NCBI GenBank assembly: GCA_046597185.1
Contig: JBKJLF010000496.1
Span: 1-6,862, forward strand
DNA: 6,862 nucleotides
Source of the DNA: CAMBDR01 sp046597185
GTDB taxonomy: Bacteria; Pseudomonadota; Gammaproteobacteria; Burkholderiales; Burkholderiaceae_D
Reading direction: 5' to 3'
Under the pieces are notes generated by a model. It did no database searches. It saw only the letters and a list, made by a program, of their open reading frames with translations, and was not told where the DNA came from. The translations under genes were made by a program, and so were the position numbers. Below, one piece after another: positions 1 through 6,120 of this stretch. How positions within the stretch are numbered: position 1 is the stretch's first letter; every line of letters starts with the position of its first letter.

Positions 1-70
1 AAGAAAAATACATCCTGCATTGAAGGCGTCGATGATTGCCGGTCAGCTTTGCCACACGCTTGGTATCGCA

Positions 71-3000
71 CTATTTGCTGGCGCTAGGCGGCGGTGGGTT
101 GGCTAGCATAGCGCTCAACAATTTTATTTCGGCAACCATCGAGTAGCTTAAATCCGGGGCGTCGGCAAGGCTGGGGGCGCGGCTGCCGCTAAGGATGGCT
201 AACAGGGCGTGGATAAAGCTGTGGAAGGCAACAGCCTCGGGGTTGGCAGCATATTGCTGTAACTGGGCGCTCACGCTACTGGTGTCGCCCGCCAGTAGCG
301 CTTGGGTGACGGCGAGGCTGAGGCGGCCATCAGGATAGTGATTCTCGCCGCCAGCCTGGCGATAAGCAAGGTAACTGGCTATCGCCTTGGCCCGTGCCGC
401 GCTGGCAGCGCTGGGGTTGGCGGCCTCGGTCTCGATAGCGGCGAGGGTTGCCCAAGAAGCCCACGGTGTAGATGCGTGACCAAACTGCGCGGCGCAGGCG
501 ATGGCACGGCGTACTTCTTCCCGCGCTTCGCCCAAGCGGTGCAGCTTGTGCAGGGTGCTGGCGAGATTATTCCTTGCGCGGCCCTCGCCCGCGACATCGT
601 GTGTTTGGGCATACTTGTCGGCAGCTTGGCGGAAAAAGCCAATCGCGTCCTCTGGGCGCTGCATGGTGGTGCCATACAAGTTACCCAGTTGAAAAAGCGT
701 GTTCGCCTGCCCAGTAACATTGCCCTGCTGCACTTCGATCGACAGTGATTTGCGGTAGGCATCCTCGGCTGCTTGCGGCTGACCTGATTCTTGGTACACT
801 CTGCCGGTCTTACGCCAAATCCCGGCGACGGTGCCGGGTTCCCCCAAGCTGCTAAAGTGCTGCCGCGCTTCATCAAACGCCGCCAGTGCCTCGGGGTAAC
901 GGCCTTGCTGCATATGCACCGTGCCAAGCTGGCTTTTGCCAACCGCGACACTCCGTTGGTTGCCCGCTTGCTCGTATTGGTTGATACTTGCTTGGTAGGC
1001 TTCTGCTGCCTCGTCCAGCCGACCAAGGGCACACAAACAATCGCCTTGTTCCGTGATACATACGGCTGCCATCCCTTCCGCACCACAACCGGGCTGCACT
1101 GCTGCGAAGGCATCAAAGCGCTGGCGCGCCGCATCCAACAGCGGCAAAGCCTGTTCCGCAGCGCCAGCCATCCCTAATACACGGGCCAGCAACCAGCAAG
1201 CCACCGCCAGATCGTAATCCGCATTGGGGTAGGCTGCTGCACCAGCCGCTTGTGCTTGCTGGTGCAAGGCTTGCGCACCAGCCAGTGCCTGCTGCAATTG
1301 CCCGCCGTCCAACTGTTGCTGGATACGGTCGCTCTCCGCATCAAAGCGCGCATGGTTCCACGCATCGCCCAGCGCCGCCGCAGCATCGTCACGCACCTGC
1401 CCCACACGCTGCAACAAGCGCCGCTTGCCTAGTTTTTGCAGCAAGCTGTACAGCTTAGTGGCTAAGTCTATGGTCGCCACCGCATCGCCCGCTTGCTGCA
1501 CCAAGTCTTGCAAGGCAAATAGATTAGCCAGTTCCAGCAGCGTTAGCGTGGCGGCGACTTCGGCGTTTTGATTGCGCTGTTGACAGAGGAAGCCGACATA
1601 CCCGAGCATAGACTCGACCCAGCGCGGCGTCAGTGCCGCCTGCTGCGCCGCATCGGTGCGCCCGCGCAAGTAGGGGCAAAGCGCGGGGTTGAGCGTAAGG
1701 TGATTGCAACTATTGCGCGTCGCCAGCCCGGTTTGCAGCAAGTCTTGCGCTAGCGCGGCTACATCCGCCTTTTGCCACTGCATCATGTCGGCAAGCATAA
1801 CCAGATCGACGCTGCCGTGGAACAGCGCCAGCGCGCCGACCCTATCTTGATTCTCGCTTGATAAGCGTTCCAGCGACAGCGCGACGCTGGCAAAGACCGA
1901 TAGTTCCCGATTACCGGGGAATTTTCTATCCATCTCTTGCATCAGCGCAACCACTGAGCTACGGGTCTGCGCTACGCCTAGCGTGCGTAGCGGCACAGCC
2001 AACAGCGCCAACGTGCGGGCGTGGCCATGTACCGCGTCCACCAATTGTTCAATCTGTTCCACCTGCACATCGCTGGCGGCCCCGGCCCCGCCACCGTCGG
2101 CGTTGAGCACACTTTCGACCAGTTTAACCGCATCGGCACGCGCCAGCCGCTGCAAGGGGATTTGGTGGCGTGGGGCGGCAAAGGGCGCGGGTAGCGCCTC
2201 GCGGCTGGTGAAGATCAGCCAAGTGTCGCGACACGCAGCCAAGTCTTGGCATAGCGCCAAGATAGCGTCCAAGCTCAAGCGCGCATCGTCGTGCAGTGCG
2301 GCGGCTTGGGCGATATAGGGCGGCGGCAAGATGCTCTCCATATTGTCTAGCACCAAGAGCGTGGCTTGCTCGCGCAAGATGCGCTGAATCGGCAAGATGG
2401 CAGATGCTTCATCAGCAAAGGTGGCGACAGAATATTCAGCACCTTCAGCACCTTCGGCACCAACTAATTGACGGCCCAAGGCATCGAGCACGGCTTGCCG
2501 GTGGCTGTTGACCTCGACCGAGACAAAAGCCACCCGCGCTACTTGTTGCGAGCGCAACATCCACCGTGCAAACTCGGTAGCGAGCGCGGTTTTACCTTCG
2601 CCGCCTTGGCCTTGCAGCACCGCGTAACGCAGCCCTTGATGCTGCGTGGTGGGGCGCAACAGGCGCTCCAAAGCCAGCAACTCATGGCTGCGCCCGATAA
2701 AGCCAGTGGCCGGGGCGGCAGGCAATGCGCCAAGGCGAGCCTTACGCTGGGTCTCGGCATCTGCCACGGTTTGCTTGGCGGGCGTGGAGGTAAATAACTG
2801 CGGGTCGTCTTTTTCTTGAAACAGCACCGGCACAAACCAGTCGTGCAGGTAAAATTGCCCCACGCCAAAGGCTGATCCGCGTGCCTTGTCACTCTCCAAA
2901 TCGCGCTGCCCCGCCAGCATGGCTGCGCCCACGCGCTTGCCAGCGACCAGCGCACTATAAAAGCTGGCGACGAAGCGGCGCGCAGTCTCCACCAGCACGC

Positions 3001-4513
3001 TATGACTCATCGCCACCACCGAAGCGACCCCGACTTTAAGTAGTTCTGACGCGACCGATTCGGACGCTTGCGCCGCCTGTGCGCTTTGGCAGGCTTCCAA
3101 AAACACCAACGGTATCCGATAATCGCGCAGCAAGGGGCCAAGTGCATCGGTGTGGATCAAGGCGTGGCGGCGGGCGCTCAGTTTGGTGCTGTCGGCAGGG
3201 TCTTCAAAGCACAAGCCACCAAGGCCAACTTGTTGGTCATAGACGCCGTGGCCGTCAAAATGGACGACGTGGTACGGCTTCTTCGCTTCACGGGCGCGCT
3301 CCAACTCAGCGCGCAAGGCGGGCATGGTGGGCGGGCAAAGGACGTGGATGCTGACCAAGCCGGGCATGGTTTCCATCGCGTCCACCAAGGGCCGCGCGCT
3401 GGCGCGGTGGTCGATATAGCCGCAAGCCTTGTCCTCGGGCCGGGCGGTGATCAGCAAGATGCGGATCGGCGGCGCGACCGCCAACACCGGAAAAGCCACA
3501 GTGCCGGGCAGCCTGCGCCGCACGCGGGTCGGTTTTGCGCCTTGGAATAAATAGCTGCCTTGGTTACTGCCGCCGCCATCGTGCAATAGCTCCCACGGTA
3601 GGCCGAGCAAGGTGGTGGCCGCTTCCTTGGCGGCGGCCACCTCGGCCTGCGGTGTACCGGCTTCTGGCACGGTATCGACCTGGACGGAAAAGCGCCGCCC
3701 GGCATTGTTGGCGAGATTGGCCCACGCGGCCATGACGTTTTCGCGCTGGGCGACTGGCATGGCGGCTTGGTACAGACTTTGGCCCCATTGTTGCAAATCG
3801 GCTTCAATCTTGTTGGCCCGCTTGGCAAAGTAGGGGCTGGGCCAGATGGCGTATTGCTCCAAATACCAGCGCAAATCATCGGCTTCAATCGGGCCGATGG
3901 GGGCCAGCATGCGCCATGATTGCGGGCTGGAAACTGAGGGCTGGCCGGGCGTGGCTGGCTCGTACACCAGCCGCGCTCGGGCAGAAGCACGGCGCAGGCC
4001 GTCTTGCTCGGCAAACTTAAAGTCCGATAGTTGCAGTACCAATTCTTCCAACGCTTCGGCTGGGGGTTGCGGGGTGGCGGCTACATCGGTGGGTAAGCGC
4101 TTGCCGAGTGCTACTAAGATCGCATCCATTGCCGCTTGCACACCGCCAGCGGCGCTGCTCACCGGAATGTAGAGCGGTTCGCCATCGAAAAATTCTTCCA
4201 GCACCCCGAGTTTAGTGCCGTTCAAAGACAGTGGGAATACCGCAAACTTGTCTTTACCGCGCTCTTGGTGAACTTTCAAAGCATGGCGCAGTTCTTTGCC
4301 GACCCATTTGGACTGCAAACCGTCCACGCTAACCACGACGGCATAGGCAGTCGCCGCCTCAATCGCGGCTTGGATTGTCGTCCACAGCAAATCACCAGCA
4401 CGTAACTCGCGTGAATCAATCCAACCAGCTTGCCCATGATCGGCAAGCGCTTCACGTAGATCACGCACGAAGGCGTCATCTTGTGAACTGTGGGAAATAA
4501 AAAGTTTGCTCAT
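71..4513 (-). CDS. TIR-CHAT-STAND NTPase-TPR protein, putative immune/defence ATPase
   Basis: A 1480-residue multidomain protein. Residues 1-140 are a TIR domain: box 1 is KLFISHSSQD, and SKWVGKEL carries the predicted catalytic Glu74 of NAD-cleaving TIRs. Residues 155-345 match the region preceding CHAT domains (DLRWYLEQY near 213, LPWELL at 305-310). Residues 348-570 are a CHAT caspase-like protease with HFDGHG (His422) and LEACQSA (Cys475) as the dyad. Residues 603-850 are a STAND/NB-ARC-type NTPase: Walker A GQGGEGKT (Lys641, Thr642), Walker B LLVLDN (Asp723) and a FTSRE motif near 768-772. An Ala/Leu-rich helical stretch leads to five consecutive TPR units of about 40 residues (1147-1345) and a helical tail. 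By analogy with STAND immune proteins, the TPR part would sense a trigger, the ATPase would oligomerise, and TIR and/or CHAT would act; the trigger is unknown. It is probably cytoplasmic, as no signal peptide or membrane segment is seen. The ATG at 4513 has a GGAA Shine-Dalgarno 6 nt upstream and begins the TIR fold. The domain calls are secure; the antiphage role is inference. Confidence 0.93.
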   Translation of the reverse strand: MSKLFISHSSQDDAFVRDLREALADHGQAGWIDSRELRAGDLLWTTIQAAIEAATAYAVVVSVDGLQSKWVGKELRHALKVHQERGKDKFAVFPLSLNGTKLGVLEEFFDGEPLYIPVSSAAGGVQAAMDAILVALGKRLPTDVAATPQPPAEALEELVLQLSDFKFAEQDGLRRASARARLVYEPATPGQPSVSSPQSWRMLAPIGPIEADDLRWYLEQYAIWPSPYFAKRANKIEADLQQWGQSLYQAAMPVAQRENVMAAWANLANNAGRRFSVQVDTVPEAGTPQAEVAAAKEAATTLLGLPWELLHDGGGSNQGSYLFQGAKPTRVRRRLPGTVAFPVLAVAPPIRILLITARPEDKACGYIDHRASARPLVDAMETMPGLVSIHVLCPPTMPALRAELERAREAKKPYHVVHFDGHGVYDQQVGLGGLCFEDPADSTKLSARRHALIHTDALGPLLRDYRIPLVFLEACQSAQAAQASESVASELLKVGVASVVAMSHSVLVETARRFVASFYSALVAGKRVGAAMLAGQRDLESDKARGSAFGVGQFYLHDWFVPVLFQEKDDPQLFTSTPAKQTVADAETQRKARLGALPAAPATGFIGRSHELLALERLLRPTTQHQGLRYAVLQGQGGEGKTALATEFARWMLRSQQVARVAFVSVEVNSHRQAVLDALGRQLVGAEGAEGAEYSVATFADEASAILPIQRILREQATLLVLDNMESILPPPYIAQAAALHDDARLSLDAILALCQDLAACRDTWLIFTSREALPAPFAAPRHQIPLQRLARADAVKLVESVLNADGGGAGAASDVQVEQIEQLVDAVHGHARTLALLAVPLRTLGVAQTRSSVVALMQEMDRKFPGNRELSVFASVALSLERLSSENQDRVGALALFHGSVDLVMLADMMQWQKADVAALAQDLLQTGLATRNSCNHLTLNPALCPYLRGRTDAAQQAALTPRWVESMLGYVGFLCQQRNQNAEVAATLTLLELANLFALQDLVQQAGDAVATIDLATKLYSLLQKLGKRRLLQRVGQVRDDAAAALGDAWNHARFDAESDRIQQQLDGGQLQQALAGAQALHQQAQAAGAAAYPNADYDLAVACWLLARVLGMAGAAEQALPLLDAARQRFDAFAAVQPGCGAEGMAAVCITEQGDCLCALGRLDEAAEAYQASINQYEQAGNQRSVAVGKSQLGTVHMQQGRYPEALAAFDEARQHFSSLGEPGTVAGIWRKTGRVYQESGQPQAAEDAYRKSLSIEVQQGNVTGQANTLFQLGNLYGTTMQRPEDAIGFFRQAADKYAQTHDVAGEGRARNNLASTLHKLHRLGEAREEVRRAIACAAQFGHASTPWASWATLAAIETEAANPSAASAARAKAIASYLAYRQAGGENHYPDGRLSLAVTQALLAGDTSSVSAQLQQYAANPEAVAFHSFIHALLAILSGSRAPSLADAPDLSYSMVAEIKLLSAMLANPPPPSASK
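2436..2462 (-). repeat. Three tandem 9-bp units inside the NTPase domain
   Basis: The plus strand shows three consecutive units, TCAGCACCT, TCAGCACCT and TCGGCACCA. The reverse strand encodes the GAEGAEGAE stretch (about residues 685-693) between Walker A and Walker B. The unit is in frame, so copy-number changes would only lengthen or shorten a loop. Confidence 0.7.
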
Positions 4514-4519
4514 AGATGA

Positions 4520-4523
4520 TTCC
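4520..4523 (-). promoter_or_regulatory. Ribosome binding site that decides the TIR-CHAT start
   Basis: On the minus strand GGAA lies 6 nt before the ATG at 4513. An in-frame TTG at 4525 would add four residues, but it overlaps this site. The ATG is therefore the preferred start, and it places the TIR box 1 strand directly at the N terminus. Confidence 0.6.
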
Positions 4524-4545
4524 AAAAGGCATTGAAAAATGAGTC

Positions 4546-4579
4546 CAAAATAACGACAATGCGGCGAAACCTACCTGCA
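4546..4579. repeat. 34-bp imperfect repeat, copy 1 (upstream of TIR-CHAT gene)
   Basis: Aligns without gaps to 5571-5604 with 28 of 34 positions identical. The conserved blocks are CAAAAT, ACGACAAT, GAAACC and ACCTGCA. This copy lies in the 160-bp gap between the toxin gene and the TIR-CHAT gene, 33 bp upstream of the latter's start, so it should be part of that gene's leader or promoter region. It lacks the left inverted arm present in the other copy. It may be a decayed dispersed palindromic element or a shared regulatory sequence. No convincing -35/-10 pair is visible in this gap. Confidence 0.65.
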
Positions 4580-4673
4580 TGCAGCAAAGTATCCCACAAA
4601 ATGATGCGATTGGTTACTTAATCGTTGTTAGCGCCTTCCCCCAATTTTTTTCAGCGTTTGGTGGTTAAGTTTT

Positions 4674-5063
4674 CTATGGCTTTTCCACAATGCACTTGGA
4701 TTGTTTTTTTGCGCGTTTAATAAATTGTTCGTCAAAGGTTTTCAATTTTGTGTGCTGTTGACTCAATGTCAGATGAAAGGCATCTGCAAAATCAAGCCCT
4801 TGCTCATGTAAATCAATGCATTGCGCTATTAACTGTGGCTGATTGAGGCGGACATTGGGTAGGCCGAACAGTTTGCGAAATGCAGCACAGATCGCGTTGG
4901 CGTCAAAGTCGTAGGCATAACGCAAGACCCATTCGGTTTCTAGGATGACGGTATCGGCAATGAAGATATCGTTTTCCGCAAACAGTTTGCGGCTGGTTTG
5001 AAACTGGGCTTCATTATCGTGTGTCAGCAGCCTGACAATGATGTTGGTGTCAATTGCCAGCAC
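4674..5063 (-). CDS. vapC: PIN-domain toxin ribonuclease, VapC family
   Basis: A 129-residue protein, the usual size for VapC toxins, which are Mg2+-dependent RNases that cut tRNA or rRNA when freed from their antitoxin. The PIN acidic residues are in place: Asp5 in MLAIDTNIIV, Glu42/Glu44 in LETEWVLRYA, Asp91/Asp94 in GLDFADAFHL and Asp111 in KTFD. The start is a GTG at 5063. A perfect GGAGG sits 7 nt upstream inside the antitoxin gene, and the product then begins exactly at the first PIN strand. The two genes overlap by 14 bp, which implies translational coupling with antitoxin made first. The reading frame is open back to 5099, but that extension lacks PIN-like sequence. The gene looks intact and probably active. 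The cellular RNA target cannot be read from the sequence. Confidence 0.92.
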   Translation of the reverse strand: MLAIDTNIIVRLLTHDNEAQFQTSRKLFAENDIFIADTVILETEWVLRYAYDFDANAICAAFRKLFGLPNVRLNQPQLIAQCIDLHEQGLDFADAFHLTLSQQHTKLKTFDEQFIKRAKKQSKCIVEKP

Positions 5064-5313
5064 GCCACATCCTCCGTGCCGCACTGCGCTGCGCTGCATC
5101 GATGTCGTCCTGCGTCTTGGCTGGCCCAGCGAACTGCAAACTGCCTGCTACCTCATCTAAACTGGTTTCAACGAAGGCCGCCTTGGGGCGCAGCAACAGG
5201 CCGTCTACGGTTTCGATGACAAGCAGTTCAAGCCCGGTGTCCCAATGGTGGGCCAGCCGGAAGGCTTTGGGGATGATCACCTGCCCTTTGCTGGATAGTT
5301 TGGTGGTTTCCAT
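5050..5313 (-). CDS. vapB: AbrB/SpoVT-fold antitoxin, VapB type
   Basis: An 87-residue protein whose first 45 residues show the swapped-hairpin AbrB/MazE/SpoVT DNA-binding pattern: METTKLSSKGQVIIPKAFR, then GLELLVIE and GLLLRPK. In this family the N-terminal half binds the operator and the C-terminal tail (here about residues 46-87, rich in Asp, Gln and Arg) wraps the toxin active site. It directly precedes and overlaps the PIN toxin gene, the standard antitoxin-first order. The ATG at 5313 is chosen because the conserved domain begins there, with a modest GGA 7 nt upstream. An in-frame upstream extension to 5403 is Pro/Thr-rich, crosses the promoter and is unlikely to be translated. The pair probably autoregulates through the repeat at 5348-5369. 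Confidence 0.92.
   Translation of the reverse strand: METTKLSSKGQVIIPKAFRLAHHWDTGLELLVIETVDGLLLRPKAAFVETSLDEVAGSLQFAGPAKTQDDIDAAQRSAARRMWRAGN
5071..5075 (-). promoter_or_regulatory. Strong Shine-Dalgarno for vapC, inside vapB
   Basis: The minus strand reads GGAGG, 7 nt before the GTG at 5063. It lies within the last codons of the antitoxin gene. It fixes the toxin start at a non-AUG codon and supports coupled translation. Confidence 0.85.
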
Positions 5314-5347
5314 GATGTTGTCCGAAAATAGGTGGGTGGAGAATTGC

Positions 5348-5369
5348 GGTAAGTTTGTGGTAAGACTGT
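5348..5369. promoter_or_regulatory. 11-bp tandem direct repeat, candidate antitoxin operator
   Basis: Two adjacent 11-bp units, GGTAAGTTTGT and GGTAAGACTGT, are identical at 9 of 11 positions and spaced by about one helical turn. They overlap the -10 box of the vapBC promoter and cover the likely transcription start. A repressor bound here would block initiation, as expected for autoregulation by the antitoxin or the VapBC complex. Assigning the site to this antitoxin is inference. Confidence 0.5.
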
Positions 5370-5393
5370 AATGCGTAGGCGGTGGTTTGTCAA
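5365..5393 (-). promoter_or_regulatory. Sigma70-type promoter of vapBC
   Basis: Reading the minus strand, a perfect -35 box TTGACA (5393-5388) is followed by a 17-bp spacer and a -10 box TACAGT (5370-5365, 4 of 6 matches). Transcription would start near 5358, giving a leader of about 45 nt before the antitoxin ATG at 5313. Confidence 0.7.
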
Positions 5394-5399
5394 ACGATT

Positions 5400-5468
5400 T
5401 CACGCGCCTGAGTACAGCGCGCGTTGGTCAGCATAAAGCAAAATATGGGTATCAATATTAGCGGACAT
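5400..5468 (-). pseudogene. N-terminal stump of a second PIN-domain toxin
   Basis: The 22-codon frame encodes MSANIDTHILLYADQRALYS plus two residues and then stops at TGA. The start matches the first strand of PIN toxins (consensus like IDTNILLYA), with the first catalytic Asp present and His in place of the usual Asn. The rest of the fold is missing, because the vapBC promoter begins right at the stop. It overlaps the preceding antitoxin remnant by 11 bp (ATGTCCGCTAA), the same layout as the intact pair. It is best read as a decayed toxin gene, truncated by a deletion or by arrival of the neighbouring vapBC module. Confidence 0.6.
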
Positions 5469-5568
5469 GGGTTTCTTCCCGGCTTAAATAGTTGACGCCA
5501 AGATCAAATTGAGCTTGTTTTAGCCCGGCCAAGGCTTGCCGTTTCGCTTGTTCGTAGTCGGTGAGGTG
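5458..5568 (-). pseudogene. C-terminal remnant of a second antitoxin
   Basis: An open stretch of about 36 codons ends in TAA at 5458. It encodes a Gln/Ala-rich helix and a tail with FDLGVNYLSREETHVR. This resembles the C-terminal end of short antitoxins that precede PIN toxins, which often end in a pattern like LG....(S/T)REELHER. It overlaps the PIN stump start by 11 bp, supporting a former antitoxin-toxin operon. The N-terminal DNA-binding half is absent: the frame runs directly into the inverted-repeat element and meets a stop further upstream. Family recognition is from memory of the pattern, so it is moderate. Confidence 0.5.
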
Positions 5569-5604
5569 GGCAAAATGACGACAATAAAGTGAAACCCACC
5601 TGCA
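5564..5604. repeat. Inverted-repeat element, copy 2 of the 34-bp repeat
   Basis: Perfect 7-bp inverted arms, AGGTGGG (5564-5570) and CCCACCT (5595-5601), flank a 24-bp interior. Positions 5571-5604 match 4546-4579 at 28 of 34 bases. The element abuts the truncated antitoxin reading frame and lies between that minus-strand remnant and the plus-strand hydrolase gene. Its size and arms are like a small palindromic (REP- or MITE-like) dispersed element. With 24 bp between the arms and no T-tract immediately after, it is a poor intrinsic terminator. Confidence 0.6.
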
Positions 5605-5715
5605 ATTCAATTGTTATAAATAAATGTAATTATTTTGCTTTTTTAATTTAAATCATGTCTCATGTGCTATATTCTAGCGTTGCGAATTTTTTATATCATT
5701 AATTTAGGAAAAGCC
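5605..5715 (+). promoter_or_regulatory. AT-rich leader and probable promoter of the hydrolase gene
   Basis: This stretch is very AT-rich, especially 5605-5660, unlike the GC-rich flanks. A TATATT -10-like hexamer sits at 5668-5673. The closest -35-like hexamer is TTTAAA at 5647-5652, with a short 15-bp spacer, so the -35 assignment is weak. A Shine-Dalgarno AGGA at 5706-5709 lies 6 nt before the ATG at 5716. Confidence 0.4.
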
Positions 5716-6120
5716 ATGTCATTGACCGATACGCAGATTGCCAATATCATCTTTAATGAAACACGTTCACTTTCTGGTGATACCATTCAAGATGCGCGAA
5801 AAAATATCGCCCATTCAATTATCAATGCTCAAGCGCAAGTAGGTGCGCGTCCGCGAACGGGTCCGACGGTCGCACATGTGCCCAAGCAGGAATCTGCCAT
5901 TTACGACGATTGTGTGAGTGCCGTTACTGCGGCGCGTACTGACCGGGCAGCTAAACTTGACCCTACCAGTGGCGCGACAAATTTCAATTTTCGCAAAAAT
6001 AACTGGCGCGGCGACTTCTTCGGTTTGCCGATATTAACGCAAGTGGGGCCGCTTAACAATTCCTATCCCAGCGCTGATCTGCCCGCATCCAACATCTATG
6101 CAAATACCTATGGCAAATAA
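5716..6120 (+). CDS. Small SleB/Hydrolase_2-like cell-wall hydrolase, no signal peptide
   Basis: A 134-residue protein. Its N-terminal NIIFNETRSLSG (Glu15) resembles the catalytic-Glu segment of SleB-type (Hydrolase_2) peptidoglycan hydrolases, where it reads like YNEARGE. The following ARKNIAHSIINA helix and the DPTSGATNF block (82-90) match the conserved DPT.GA..F pattern of that family. The predicted role is cleavage of the glycan strand of peptidoglycan. The start at 5716 has AGGA 6 nt upstream. The product has no signal peptide or membrane segment, so it would need a dedicated export route, a lysis system, or release from damaged cells to reach the wall. Its stop overlaps the start of an exported partner. 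It could be a secreted antibacterial effector or a domesticated phage-type lysin. The fold assignment is moderate, the biological role inference. Confidence 0.7.
   Translation: MSLTDTQIANIIFNETRSLSGDTIQDARKNIAHSIINAQAQVGARPRTGPTVAHVPKQESAIYDDCVSAVTAARTDRAAKLDPTSGATNFNFRKNNWRGDFFGLPILTQVGPLNNSYPSADLPASNIYANTYGK

Noticed and set aside
1..70. Short open frames at the left edge that might be the end of a neighbouring gene
   Set aside because: Two plus-strand frames are open here, but neither gives a recognisable C terminus. No hairpin terminator for the large gene is evident either, so nothing is called.
302..4405. Many plus-strand and alternate-frame open stretches of 60-190 codons across the TIR-CHAT gene, for example 3068-3550 and 3451-4014
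   Set aside because: They are shadows of the GC-rich 1480-codon gene. They show low-complexity Arg/Ala/Pro composition, no recognisable domains and no ribosome sites.
4514..4525. TTG start at 4525 extending the TIR-CHAT protein by four residues
   Set aside because: The ATG at 4513 has GGAA 6 nt upstream and starts precisely at the TIR fold; the TTG lies within a few bases of that site.
5064..5099. Longer vapC start reaching into the antitoxin gene
   Set aside because: The GTG at 5063 has a perfect GGAGG at 7 nt and begins at the first PIN strand. The extension is only the antitoxin coding sequence in another frame.
5314..5399. Continuation of the PIN stump past its TGA in the same frame
   Set aside because: The sequence after the stop shows no PIN motifs and contains a well-formed vapBC promoter, so a simple nonsense mutation in an otherwise full gene is not supported.
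5662..5715. Upstream ATG adding 18 hydrophobic residues to the hydrolase, a possible signal peptide
   Set aside because: There is no Shine-Dalgarno before 5662, and the stretch overlaps the likely -10 box and the AGGA site serving the ATG at 5716. It remains a minor possibility worth a transcript-start check.
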